This document shows, in pieces, positions 42,150 through 51,634 of a stretch of DNA of 64,000 nucleotides. A model generated the notes under the pieces. That model saw only the letters and a program-made list of their open reading frames with translations. It had not been told where the DNA came from and did no database searches. A program made the position numbers and the translations under genes. Source of the DNA: Bacillus cereus G9842 (lineage in GTDB: Bacteria > Bacillota > Bacilli > Bacillales > Bacillaceae_G); contig NC_011772.1 of assembly GCF_000021305.1 (NCBI RefSeq), positions 1,464,001-1,528,000 of the forward strand, given 5' to 3'. Every line of letters begins with the position of its first letter. The first letter of the stretch is position 1.

Positions 42150-43343
42150 ATGAAGAGATACGAAGAATTGGACTCTATAAGAGGGATTTCTTCATTAGTA
42201 GTAATGATTGGTCATCATTTAATGATTTTTTCAGCATTTCAAAATTACAGTTATGAAGATAATAAACCATTTGTTGTGTATCTATTAAAAGAAACACCTG
42301 CTCGTCTAATTTTTAGTAGTGGTAACGAATCTGTTATTATCTTTTTTGTTTTGAGCGGATTTGTTTTGTATGAATCTATTCAAAAAAACTATAGTAGCTA
42401 TGGGTCATACCTTTTAAAACGTATATGCAGAATATATATTCCTTATATTGTGGCAATAATTATAGCGATTATATGCCAGACTACAATTAGTGAATATGGT
42501 ATTTCTTATTTAAGTGAATGGTTTAATCGCTCATGGACGATTGAAAGTTCTTCAAGCTTAATCGCACAACATATTTTATTGGTTGGGAAATATAATACAG
42601 ATGCATATAACGGTGTGATTTGGTCGCTTGTCCATGAAATGCGAATATCAATAATTTTCCCGTTAATTTTGATGATTTGCTTACGAAAAACGTTAAGGGG
42701 TTCATTACTATTATTGTTTAGTTTTAGTATATGTTCTGTCATCATATTATTTTTGTTTCGTTCGGGCTTAACATTAACAAGCTATGCATTAACTTTGCAT
42801 TATACGGTGCTATTTTTACTAGGAGCACTAGTTGCGAAGTATAAAAATAATTTAATAGTTTTTTATAGTAATTGTACTAAAAACACGAAAATTGCATGGT
42901 TTTTATTTGCGATTTTACTTTTTATGTATGAAGGGCTTATTGGAGAAATGAAAGTGCTCAATAATTTTATATTTCGAGACTATGTAGTGGCGATAAGCGC
43001 ATGTCTATTTGTCATATTAAGCTTGTCAATATCAACTTTGTCGTCCTTACTACGTAATAAATACTTGTTATATTTGGGGAAGATTTCTTACAGTCTTTAT
43101 TTATATCATATTATATCGTTATTTTCCCTTATATACATGCTCCATAAAATATTACCGTTGCCTATTATTTTAATTTTTTCACTTGTTTTTTCGTTTATAT
43201 TTGCAATGCTTTCGTATATATATGTAGAAAAATTTGCATTGAGAGTCGGAAAGTATGTAACAAAACAAGTGGATAGAAAGGAGAAAGGGTTATCTGTAAA
43301 GAGTGACTTGCAGGATGTTATTCAGAAAAGGGCGGTGAAATAA
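42150..43343 (+). CDS. acyltransferase 3 family membrane protein (OafA-like)
   Basis: 397 residues, about 10 hydrophobic segments. The family start YEELDSIRGISSLVVMIGHH (residues 4-23, with the conserved His) and VIIFFVLSGFVLY are clear. Such enzymes O-acetylate sugars using a donor from the cytoplasm. As first gene of the operon it probably decorates the polysaccharide made by the following genes. TAGGAG precedes ATG. Confidence 0.88.
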   Translation: MKRYEELDSIRGISSLVVMIGHHLMIFSAFQNYSYEDNKPFVVYLLKETPARLIFSSGNESVIIFFVLSGFVLYESIQKNYSSYGSYLLKRICRIYIPYIVAIIIAIICQTTISEYGISYLSEWFNRSWTIESSSSLIAQHILLVGKYNTDAYNGVIWSLVHEMRISIIFPLILMICLRKTLRGSLLLLFSFSICSVIILFLFRSGLTLTSYALTLHYTVLFLLGALVAKYKNNLIVFYSNCTKNTKIAWFLFAILLFMYEGLIGEMKVLNNFIFRDYVVAISACLFVILSLSISTLSSLLRNKYLLYLGKISYSLYLYHIISLFSLIYMLHKILPLPIILIFSLVFSFIFAMLSYIYVEKFALRVGKYVTKQVDRKEKGLSVKSDLQDVIQKRAVK

Positions 43344-44087
43344 TTGAAGCAAGAAATGAGTATAAAAGATTTTCAACAATTATTGAAAAGAAGATTCGTA
43401 ACGATTATTTTAACGATGTGTTGTTTAACCGCTTCTTTAGTTCTTATCTCTATGTATGTTTTAAAGCCGTCATATCAATATTCAACGCAAATTCTTGTTG
43501 GGAATTTAGATGAGTTTAATAAGGAAAATTCAACAAATAAAACACAAGAAAATAAGCAACTAGTAACATCGTATGTCGATATTTTAAAAAGCCCATTAAT
43601 TATTTCAACAGTTAAAAAAACTTTGAAATTAGAGCAATCAAGTTATGAATTAGCACAAAAAATCTCGGTGGTAAATACGGACAACTCACAAATTGTAACT
43701 GTTACAGTAAAAGATTCCAATCCGAAAGTCGTGAAAGACATAGTAAAGACATTGGCAGAGCAATCACAAAAAAGCTTTCAACAGTACACAAATGTACAAG
43801 GAGTGAAAGTATTAACTGATCCTGAGTTACAGGAACAGGCCGAAAAATTGTTTCCGAAATTTCAACTAATCATTCCTATTTCTTTAATTGTTAGTTTTTT
43901 TGTTGGTATAGGTTTAGCTGTATTTCGAGATTATTTTGATGAACGTATATACGTGGAACAGGATTTAGAGAAAATAACTACAGTTTCTGTTATTGGTTAC
44001 ATAAATATGAAACCGAATAGAAAAAAGAAACCTACAGAGGTTGATAAACAATCATCTATATATCGAGGTGAACATGTCGATGTTTAG
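43344..44087 (+). CDS. Wzz/CapA-type chain-length and kinase-modulator protein
   Basis: 247 residues with two membrane segments: one near residues 19-39 (IILTMCCLTASLVLISMYVL) and one near 173-193 (IIPISLIVSFFVGIGLAVFRDY), enclosing an extracellular domain, the plan of polysaccharide co-polymerases and tyrosine kinase modulators (YwqC, CapA). The start is TTG 43344 right after the previous stop, with GGCGGTGA upstream; ATG 43356 is an alternative. Its C-terminus overlaps the next gene. Confidence 0.85.
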   Translation: MKQEMSIKDFQQLLKRRFVTIILTMCCLTASLVLISMYVLKPSYQYSTQILVGNLDEFNKENSTNKTQENKQLVTSYVDILKSPLIISTVKKTLKLEQSSYELAQKISVVNTDNSQIVTVTVKDSNPKVVKDIVKTLAEQSQKSFQQYTNVQGVKVLTDPELQEQAEKLFPKFQLIIPISLIVSFFVGIGLAVFRDYFDERIYVEQDLEKITTVSVIGYINMKPNRKKKPTEVDKQSSIYRGEHVDV

Positions 44088-44694
44088 GACAAAGAAACAG
44101 CTGCCATTCAATATGCATGATGATCTGATGAAAGAGCAGTTTTATACGGTATATCACGAGCTGAAAAAATCTGGAAAACAACTGTTCACAGTTAGTTCAA
44201 CGAAGGACAGAGGTGTTGTTGCCTCGCTTATAGTAAATATGGGGCTAGTGTTTGCGGAAATGAAGAAAAAGGTGTTACTTATTGATGTGAATTTTTCTGA
44301 CCCTAAACTACATGTATTATTACAAAGTAATCACATGATAACAGTAAACGATATAATAAGTTCTTCCCCCTGCAATTATGAATCTTTTTCTAGTAATTTG
44401 TCTAAATACTTATATTGTATTCCTGCAAAAAAAACAGTACACACAGGGACACCCTTAATTGCTATGGATGAATTTGATAATGCGATTGCTAAGTGGAAAG
44501 AAGATTTTGATTACATTTTCTTTTATTCCTCTGAAGTATTTGACCTTCCTGCTACGCACATTATTGCAGGGAAGTGCGATGGAGTGGTTTTAGCAGTTAA
44601 AAAGCGAAAAGATTCACTACGTACAGTGCAAAAAGTAATAGCGGATATAAAGAGAAAAGAATGTGAATTAATAGGTATAATTTTATATTCTTGA
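44074..44694 (+). CDS. CpsD/YwqD-like tyrosine-kinase homologue without a Walker A motif
   Basis: 206 residues. Position after the Wzz-type gene and the overall pattern (FTVSSTKDRGVVASLIVNMG..., VLLIDVNFSDPKLHVLL, DYIFFYSSEVFDLPATHIIAGKCDGVVLAV) show a bacterial tyrosine kinase fold. But the ATP loop, normally SSxPGEGKSTT, is SSTKDRGVVAS, with no GKS/T; the Walker A' Asp is kept (LLIDVN). There is no C-terminal Tyr cluster. It should not hydrolyse ATP normally, so it is a pseudokinase or is decayed. It overlaps the previous gene; ATG 44080 is a second possible start. Confidence 0.8.
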   Translation: MSMFRTKKQLPFNMHDDLMKEQFYTVYHELKKSGKQLFTVSSTKDRGVVASLIVNMGLVFAEMKKKVLLIDVNFSDPKLHVLLQSNHMITVNDIISSSPCNYESFSSNLSKYLYCIPAKKTVHTGTPLIAMDEFDNAIAKWKEDFDYIFFYSSEVFDLPATHIIAGKCDGVVLAVKKRKDSLRTVQKVIADIKRKECELIGIILYS

Positions 44695-44712
44695 ATGTGG
44701 GGGTAACGATCC

Positions 44713-45351
44713 ATGATTCGTGAAACAAATCAAGCCAAGTTGTATACGATTCCGGCTCAAGAAAAGCCTAGCATATTGAATCGAAGTGTAAAACGCTTGT
44801 TTGATATTATATTTTCAATCATATTGTTACTATTAACGATACCAATTATGTTGTTCTTTTGTATTATGATTACTTTAGAAACATCAGGGGCTCCAATTTA
44901 CTTTCAAGAACGTTTAGGTATAAACGGGAAGAAGTTTAATGTATTTAAATTAAGGTCGATGGTAAAGGATGCTGAAATGAACGGACCACAATGGGCAAAA
45001 GAACATGATCAAAGAATTACAAAAGTTGGATTGTTTATAAGAAAAACGAGAATTGATGAATTACCACAACTCTTAAATATTTTAAGAGGAGATATGTCTT
45101 TTGTAGGTCCTAGACCAGAGAGAGAGTTTTTTTATAATGAATTTGATGCGTATATTCCAGAATTTAAGGATCGTTTAATGGTAAAACCAGGCTTAACAGG
45201 ATGGGCACAAATAAATGGAGGGTATAATCTTGATCCAAAGGAAAAGTTGAGGTTAGACATGGAGTATATTGAAATGAAAACGATTCGGATGGACATCCGT
45301 ATTTTATGTAAGACCGTTTTAATTGTATTGAACGGTAATGGTGCAAGATAA
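44713..45351 (+). CDS. undecaprenyl-phosphate sugar phosphotransferase (initiating)
   Basis: 212 residues; puts the first sugar-1-phosphate on undecaprenyl phosphate. One membrane segment (KRLFDIIFSIILLLLTIPIM, ~29-48), then the family signatures QERLGINGKKFNVFKLRSM, RKTRIDELPQLLNILRGDM, FVGPRPERE and GLTGWAQINGGYN. Monotopic WcaJ/EpsL-type with complete catalytic Asp-Glu. AATGTGGGGG precedes the ATG. Confidence 0.95.
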   Translation: MIRETNQAKLYTIPAQEKPSILNRSVKRLFDIIFSIILLLLTIPIMLFFCIMITLETSGAPIYFQERLGINGKKFNVFKLRSMVKDAEMNGPQWAKEHDQRITKVGLFIRKTRIDELPQLLNILRGDMSFVGPRPEREFFYNEFDAYIPEFKDRLMVKPGLTGWAQINGGYNLDPKEKLRLDMEYIEMKTIRMDIRILCKTVLIVLNGNGAR

Positions 45352-45407
45352 ATATATATGTAAACAAACAACATATGTAAGTAGGTTACTTGCAAAGGAG
45401 AACTGGT

Positions 45408-46844
45408 ATGGGTAGATCTATTCTAAATAATATTATCCATCTATTTTATAGCACGATTTTAGCTAACCTTCTTCAGGCTGTCAGTTTAATTGCTTTAGCA
45501 AACTTTTTTAACGCACAACATTATGGGATGTTTAGTGTTGCCATAGCAGTGACGTTTGTTATGTTATTTTTTACAGACTTAGGACTTAGTAATACATTTC
45601 TTCGAGAAGGGGCAAAGGATGGAGCAGATTTAGAGAAGATTTTATCATCGTATATAAAAACAAGAATGATTCTACTTATTTTTATTTCTATCATCGGTTA
45701 TATTTCTATTCATTATATGTATGTAGATAAAAATTTAATTTATATGATGATAAACGTAATGTTTTTCATGTTAATAGGATTAACTTGGCAAAACATAGGG
45801 ATTGCCTATTTTCAACTGACGGAACGTATGAAGTATATAGCGCTCATTAAAGTTGTATCATCATCGGTTGTTATTATAATTACATGTTTTTGTATTTTCG
45901 GAGAGTTACCGGTGTATGTAACGGCTCGCTTATATGCTTTTGGGTATATGATCGGCGGTTTATTCAGTATATATATCATGAGAAGAAAGACGAAAATGAA
46001 TATGAAAGTCGTAATTCATAAAGCGTTATTTTGGCAATTAACTCCTTTTATTATTAGCGGTTTTTTAATAATGGGTACGCCACAATTAGCGCCTATCTTG
46101 CTTAACTATACATTGCCATTAAATATGGTAGGTGTTTTTGCAGTGGCGTACCGGATGCCAGCAGCTTTATATCAAGTACCGGGGGTAATTGCAGGTGCAT
46201 TTTTTCCAGTGCTCTTTAAGCATTATAACCAGAATAATTTAGAAGAGCATACGAAATTAAATTTGCTTCAAATTAAATCAATGGCGATTGTAGGAATATG
46301 TATGACGATCGGTTTATATCATTTAGCACCATACTTTATTTCTATATTTTTTCATGAAGAATGGAGCAATGCAGTAGAACCACTCCAAATATTATCATTT
46401 CTTATTGTGCTACAAAGTTTAAATATTGCCATTGCTGACGGTTTAACGACGAGTGGATGTCAAAATAAAAGAACTGTTGTGCAGTGTGTAGCATTGGTGA
46501 TAGGTGGGGTTATGCTTTATAGCTTTAGTAGTATTGGTGGAGTGATAGGAGCGGCATACGCTATGGTTTTATTTGAAATCGTCGCTTTAGTGGGATATAT
46601 AGCGGTAAGTGTAGTGAAGAAAAAAATTGTATTCCAAATTGTAATACCGTATACAATTTATTTTGGTGTAACCTTTATTGGAGTGCAATATATAGTGCAT
46701 ACATATCATTTGATTGCGCTTGTTCTTAATATACTAATTGTAGTAGCTGCCATATTCCTATATGATTATGAGCTAAAAAAACTTCTTCTTTCTTTTATAA
46801 GAAAAATACGCAAAAAGGATTATATTACGAAACAGGGGATATAG
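45408..46844 (+). CDS. polysaccharide flippase (Wzx/PST family)
   Basis: 478 residues from ATG 45408, 7 bases after AAAGGAG. Twelve to fourteen hydrophobic segments over the full length, start GRSILNNIIHLFYSTILANL, and central LGLSNTFLREGAKD-like loop typical of oligosaccharide exporters of the MOP superfamily. It should turn lipid-linked repeat units to the outer face. Confidence 0.88.
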   Translation: MGRSILNNIIHLFYSTILANLLQAVSLIALANFFNAQHYGMFSVAIAVTFVMLFFTDLGLSNTFLREGAKDGADLEKILSSYIKTRMILLIFISIIGYISIHYMYVDKNLIYMMINVMFFMLIGLTWQNIGIAYFQLTERMKYIALIKVVSSSVVIIITCFCIFGELPVYVTARLYAFGYMIGGLFSIYIMRRKTKMNMKVVIHKALFWQLTPFIISGFLIMGTPQLAPILLNYTLPLNMVGVFAVAYRMPAALYQVPGVIAGAFFPVLFKHYNQNNLEEHTKLNLLQIKSMAIVGICMTIGLYHLAPYFISIFFHEEWSNAVEPLQILSFLIVLQSLNIAIADGLTTSGCQNKRTVVQCVALVIGGVMLYSFSSIGGVIGAAYAMVLFEIVALVGYIAVSVVKKKIVFQIVIPYTIYFGVTFIGVQYIVHTYHLIALVLNILIVVAAIFLYDYELKKLLLSFIRKIRKKDYITKQGI

Positions 46845-46847
46845 CCT

Positions 46848-48062
46848 ATGGGAAATAATATGAAAGTATCGATGGGATGGATTATTCTTCTAATATTATT
46901 TGTTATGTTAAGTAAATACAATTTATATATTGGATTTTCATTGAAGGTATATATGATTTTTTTAGTCATATATTTTTGTTTAACAATTAAAGACTTTCAT
47001 ATTCAAAAGTTATATTTTCATGAAGTTGTATTTTTACTGTTTTATTTCATTTATTGTTTAAGTGGAATTCTTTCTATGTATTTAAATGCTAGTATTCGTA
47101 TGATTTTTGGCGTGCTACTCGTTTTAGGATGCTATTTTATAATGAGGAATTTATTGGGGAATACTGAAATAGTGGTACTTGAATCATCTATTGCTTATGT
47201 AGGAGTAGTATTTAATGTTGTAAGTCTAATACTCTATATAATCGGTTTACAATACTTTGGTTTATACGGTGGAGAAGAGAGAGAAATTTTTGCTGGGTTA
47301 TTAGTTGATAGAGGATATCCACGGTTAATTGGATTGCTAGATGATCCTAATATTTTCATTTTCTATAATACAATATTTTTTATGTACTATATGACGAATT
47401 TACAAAATATCACCAATATATTAGGGTTGATTTTATGTGTTACGACGAGTCTATTAACCTTTTCAAGGGGCGGTATATTAGCTCTTGTACTTGTCGTTTT
47501 TGTATATATATGTATGTCTAGTTTCGTTAAAAAAGTAAAAATAATTATGAGCTTAGTATTGTTTAGTTTAGTTATTTTTAGTTTATCGAATAGTGTAATG
47601 GGGGGCCAATTAGATGACATATTAAATAAACGAATCTCTGATTTTTCCCATGATAATGGAAGTGGTAGATTTACATTATGGGAAGCTGCTTTTAAATATT
47701 ATTTATCCAATCCATATATCGGAATCGGTGCTTTTAACTTTTCGAATTATTATGAGTATCAATTTAATGAAAAATTATATGTACACAATACATTTTTAGA
47801 AATTTTGTCTGAATCGGGTACAATTGGTTTTCTTCTATATAGCGCGTTTTTATTCATATTAATGTTCAAGCTAGCGCAGCATACTTTATTTCGTGAAAAA
47901 CCATACCTTCTATTGACTATGATTGCATTTTTATTTCAGATGATGTCATTGTCACTCATTATTAACGAAGCGTTCTTTTTATTTTTAGCAGTTGTTGTGA
48001 AGTATATTTCAATATATGAAGGAAGGAGAAAGATAGATGGTAAAATGTCTATCAGCACATAA
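46848..48062 (+). CDS. polysaccharide polymerase (Wzy/O-antigen ligase-like)
   Basis: 404 residues with about 11 hydrophobic segments and one large extracytoplasmic loop with GSGRFTLWEAAFKYYLSNPYIGIG and NFSNYY..VHNTFLEILSESG, the typical Wzy_C pattern (shown in parts). It would join the exported repeat units. It overlaps the next gene by 26 bases. Confidence 0.87.
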   Translation: MGNNMKVSMGWIILLILFVMLSKYNLYIGFSLKVYMIFLVIYFCLTIKDFHIQKLYFHEVVFLLFYFIYCLSGILSMYLNASIRMIFGVLLVLGCYFIMRNLLGNTEIVVLESSIAYVGVVFNVVSLILYIIGLQYFGLYGGEEREIFAGLLVDRGYPRLIGLLDDPNIFIFYNTIFFMYYMTNLQNITNILGLILCVTTSLLTFSRGGILALVLVVFVYICMSSFVKKVKIIMSLVLFSLVIFSLSNSVMGGQLDDILNKRISDFSHDNGSGRFTLWEAAFKYYLSNPYIGIGAFNFSNYYEYQFNEKLYVHNTFLEILSESGTIGFLLYSAFLFILMFKLAQHTLFREKPYLLLTMIAFLFQMMSLSLIINEAFFLFLAVVVKYISIYEGRRKIDGKMSIST

Positions 48063-48837
48063 CGAGCCGCCTTATGTTTCTGTAATAACACCTTCTTATA
48101 ATAGTATACGATTTATAGGTGAGACAATTTTATCTGTACAGAATCAATCGTATGAAAACTGGGAAATGATTATCGTTGATGACTGTTCAACCGACCAATC
48201 TGCCGCAAAAATTAAAGAGATAATAGAAGGAGACTCACGAATTAGGTTATTATCATTAAAAGAAAATGTCGGTGCTGCTAAAGCTCGGAATTTAGCGATT
48301 CAAGAGGCGAGAGGAAGGTACATTGCCTTTTTAGATAGTGATGATATATGGTTGCCGCATAAATTGAAGACACAATTATTATTTATGGAAGAAATGAATA
48401 TTGCTTTTTCATATGCGTCGTATAGTTTAATTGATGAAAATGGTAATGAACTAAATCGCGAAGTGAGTGTACCAAAATCTGTTGACTATCATTATTTAGC
48501 AGGGAATACAATTATCGGGTGTTTAACAGTGATGATTGATCGTGAAAAAATTCCGTATGTCGAAATGCCTAGTATACAGCCGGAAGATACAGCGTTATGG
48601 CTGAACTTATTACATGAAGGGTATGAAGCAAAAGGGATACAGCAAGTATTAGCAAAATATAGAATTGTTACAAATTCTGTTTCTAGAAATAAAATTAGAG
48701 CAGCTTTCCGGTATTGGAAATTGTTAAGGGAACAAGAACGACTGAATTCGGTGCAAATTTTTTACTATTTTAGTAAGTATGCTTATCATGCTTATAAAAA
48801 AAATAAAATCAATGTAGTTGGGAAGACGCAATTATGA
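48037..48837 (+). CDS. glycosyltransferase family 2
   Basis: 266 residues. GT-A fold: VSVITPSYNSIRFIGET (residues 14-30), IIVDDCSTD, FLDSDDIW (DxD metal site, ~100) and the acceptor-side ED of IQPEDTALW. Start ATG after AAGGAAGGAG, inside the 3' end of the polymerase gene. The sugar is unknown. Confidence 0.92.
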   Translation: MVKCLSAHNEPPYVSVITPSYNSIRFIGETILSVQNQSYENWEMIIVDDCSTDQSAAKIKEIIEGDSRIRLLSLKENVGAAKARNLAIQEARGRYIAFLDSDDIWLPHKLKTQLLFMEEMNIAFSYASYSLIDENGNELNREVSVPKSVDYHYLAGNTIIGCLTVMIDREKIPYVEMPSIQPEDTALWLNLLHEGYEAKGIQQVLAKYRIVTNSVSRNKIRAAFRYWKLLREQERLNSVQIFYYFSKYAYHAYKKNKINVVGKTQL

Positions 48838-49886
48838 ATATACTGTTGATGACAGATAAATTGATAACTGGCGGAGCCGAGAGCTATTTCTGTAAATTGG
48901 AAAGTAATTTGCATTATGAGGATTTTGAGATTTATACAGCTGCAGGTAATGGAGAACTATATGAATCTCTTACTAGAAAAGAAAATTTTATATTACTTAG
49001 TCGATGGAATCATTTGAGAAATATTTATTATTTACGAAACGAAATTTGTAAACGAAAGATAGAACTTATTCATGCAAATAGTTTGCGAATGGTATTATAT
49101 GCTTTGCTACTTCAAAAGTTTATTAAAAAAAAGATAAAAATTGTTTATACGAAACATAATGTAACGATATTAGAAAAGAAAATGCCAACGCTTTTTCGTT
49201 ATTTCATGAATAAATATGTGAACAATATTATTACAGTAAGTGAGTTTGAAAAGAATAATTTAATCTCAATTCATGTAGCAGAAGAAAAAATAAATACAAT
49301 TTATAACGGTGTCGATATTGAAAAGTTTTTATTCCAGCAGAAAAAGAAAGAATCTACATATAAAATAGGGATATTAGCTAGATTATCCAAAGAGAAAAAC
49401 CATCAACTATTTGTCAAAATTGCAAATGTGTTGAAAAAGAGACATGATTTTCTGTTTTATATTGCTGGTGATGGACCAGAGAAAGAATCGATTATGAAAG
49501 AAATAGAAAAATATGGATTGCGACAAAGTGTAAAGATGCTAGGAAATATTTCAGAACCGCATGAGTTTATAGGGAAAATGGATGCCTTACTTTTATTATC
49601 TTTTCGTGAAGTATTTCCAATGGTAGTAATTGAAGCGATGGCTACAGGGACACCAATTGTTTCAATAGATGTTGGCGGAATACATGAAGCGGTAATAGAT
49701 GGAGAATCAGGTGTTTTGGTATCTGAATATTGCGAATTGGAATTCGCAAGTGCACTGGAGGAACTACAAGGGAATGAAGAAAAGGTAAATGCTATTAGAC
49801 TCGAAGCACGAGAGAAAGCAGTGAGGTATTTCTCGTTAACTAAAATGATAGAAGAAACGAAAAATATATATGAATTAAACAAATGA
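48834..49886 (+). CDS. glycosyltransferase family 4 (GT-B)
   Basis: 350 residues. N-terminal LMTDKLITGGAESYFCKL, central VYTKHNVTILEKK, and the family-1/4 donor site FREVFPMVVIEAMATGTPIV with IDVGGIHEAV (E-x7-E pattern, ~265-285). ATGA overlap with the GT2 gene. It is the last gene of the operon; a terminator overlaps its stop. Confidence 0.92.
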   Translation: MNILLMTDKLITGGAESYFCKLESNLHYEDFEIYTAAGNGELYESLTRKENFILLSRWNHLRNIYYLRNEICKRKIELIHANSLRMVLYALLLQKFIKKKIKIVYTKHNVTILEKKMPTLFRYFMNKYVNNIITVSEFEKNNLISIHVAEEKINTIYNGVDIEKFLFQQKKKESTYKIGILARLSKEKNHQLFVKIANVLKKRHDFLFYIAGDGPEKESIMKEIEKYGLRQSVKMLGNISEPHEFIGKMDALLLLSFREVFPMVVIEAMATGTPIVSIDVGGIHEAVIDGESGVLVSEYCELEFASALEELQGNEEKVNAIRLEAREKAVRYFSLTKMIEETKNIYELNK

Positions 49887-49912
49887 CCGGGTAGGTCGTT
49901 TGTTTTTTTTAT
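49880..49912 (+). terminator. terminator of the exopolysaccharide operon
   Basis: AAATGACC / GGTCGTTT, 5-base loop, eight Ts. Confidence 0.9.
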
Positions 49913-49978
49913 TATAGAAACTTTTAAGAGAGAACTCACATATTATATGAAAAAGGTAATATGAGGAGTGAATTTATT

Positions 49979-51526
49979 TTGTCAGAATATATTTCTTCCC
50001 AAGAAGGTTGTGTGCCAGAAAGTAGCGTTCATATTAATTGTTTTGGCGCAGTTCCGAACTCAGGAAATGATAGTTCATTAGCAATTCAACAAGCTATTGA
50101 TTATTGTGTAGCTAACCGAATTTCGACGGTAAGAATTACAGGAGTAAATACGTACAAAATTGTAAAGCCAATTGTTATTAAATCAAATGTAAGATTAGAG
50201 TTAGATCCTACCGTAACGCTGCAAATTGATGGGGATTTTAATGCATTTGAGCTACAAAGTAACGCTTCGGTAATTGGTGGTACTATTCAAGTTATAAATC
50301 CATTGTTTCAATCTGCTGTTATTTATGTTTCTGGTTCACAACAAATCGAAGTACCTAATCAATCGGTTATATCAAATATAAATATAGTAAATGCAACCCC
50401 ATCGTATAAAGGAAAAGCTATACATTTTTATTGTCAAAAGGCATGGGATTTTATTAGTTTCTTTCAAGTTAAATTTATTCAAATTAAAAACTTTCAAACT
50501 GCAATACATTTGAAGACAGAATATATAAATGATATCAATACACCTTGCTGGATTAACGCCAATGTATTTCAATCTATATTTATTGATGGATGCGGGTATG
50601 GGATTGAAGTAGATGGAAATAGTGATTTGCCAAATGAAAGTTCAGGAAATACGTTTCATGATATTCAAGTGCAATGTAGACAACAAACGAAAAAAGTAAT
50701 TCGTTGCTCAGGTGCGTATAATACATTTGATTGTATGATTTGGGATACGTACCGGATGAGTAGTGAACAAATTGTCATTGAATTTTCTTCTAATTCTCAT
50801 CGTAACTACCTTTTTTCAAATCTGCTTTCGACAACTATTGTAGATAAAGGGCAATACAATGTTTGTAAGTCTACCTATGAAGAATCTCTTCGAATTCAGT
50901 TACCGATTACGTTAAATAAACCTCACTTAATAGGCAATCAAGATGATATATTAGTAAATGCTCAGCAAAAGTATATTGTTAAGCAAGTAAGTGGGAAAGT
51001 ACCGTACGGTGGAAATCTCGCAAATTGCTTTAATTTAATAGATGAACAAAGTGTAAACTATATTGACGTTCCAGATAGTAATCCAGTTGTCATTGAACTG
51101 GATTTTACGAAAAAACCAATACAAATGTTAAATTGTTTTGGAATGTATTTTGGATGGGGAGAAAGCGCGAAAAAAATTAAAATTGAATATGCATTAAGCG
51201 CAACTGGAAATTGGGTTATCGCATCGGATGTTCCATTAAATGTAGGCGATACAATTATATCGAATATGAAGGCGAATCAACTATATAAAGTAAGAATTAC
51301 ATTAAGTGGTTATTCTCAAGATCATAAGCGTTTTCGAATTAATCGCATTTTTGCAAGGTCTTCTATGGAAAATGGGAATGCTTGGTTAGCTACAACTGGT
51401 GGAAGAATGTTTGGAGATATTGAAATAGAGGCAAGTAAAGGCATAATCATGAAGACAGCTAGTGGAGTGAAATGGAAAGTTACTATTAATGAAGCTGGCC
51501 AACTTATTACGACTAAAATAACTTGA
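49979..51526 (+). CDS. right-handed beta-helix (pectate-lyase-superfamily) protein
   Basis: About 515 residues. The N-terminal part VHINCFGAVPNSGNDSSLAI then QQAIDYC is the Pectate_lyase_3 entry pattern, followed by short beta-helix turns (VIGGTIQVINP, NTFHDIQVQC, YNTFDCMIW). The last ~150 residues look like a separate beta-sandwich plus tail (MFGDIEIEASKGIIMKTASG). No signal peptide is seen. I chose TTG 49979, 10 bases after GAGGAG; ATG 49961 in the same frame (18 bases earlier) is an alternative. Next to the polysaccharide operon, so it may bind or cut that polymer; this is inference. Confidence 0.7.
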   Translation: MSEYISSQEGCVPESSVHINCFGAVPNSGNDSSLAIQQAIDYCVANRISTVRITGVNTYKIVKPIVIKSNVRLELDPTVTLQIDGDFNAFELQSNASVIGGTIQVINPLFQSAVIYVSGSQQIEVPNQSVISNINIVNATPSYKGKAIHFYCQKAWDFISFFQVKFIQIKNFQTAIHLKTEYINDINTPCWINANVFQSIFIDGCGYGIEVDGNSDLPNESSGNTFHDIQVQCRQQTKKVIRCSGAYNTFDCMIWDTYRMSSEQIVIEFSSNSHRNYLFSNLLSTTIVDKGQYNVCKSTYEESLRIQLPITLNKPHLIGNQDDILVNAQQKYIVKQVSGKVPYGGNLANCFNLIDEQSVNYIDVPDSNPVVIELDFTKKPIQMLNCFGMYFGWGESAKKIKIEYALSATGNWVIASDVPLNVGDTIISNMKANQLYKVRITLSGYSQDHKRFRINRIFARSSMENGNAWLATTGGRMFGDIEIEASKGIIMKTASGVKWKVTINEAGQLITTKIT

Positions 51527-51586
51527 GGTGATGCTTAATTGTATATCCTTGGACGAGTTATAACGTAGTGTGATAAAGGCAATGAA

Positions 51587-51634
51587 AAAGAGATTGTAAT
51601 TTGGTTTCAACCAAACTACAATCTCTTTTTTAAT
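51587..51634. terminator. bidirectional terminator between the beta-helix gene and the giant repeat gene
   Basis: AGAGATTGTAATTTGGTT / AACCAAACTACAATCTCT with TTTC-type loop, flanked by A and T runs. Confidence 0.9.
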
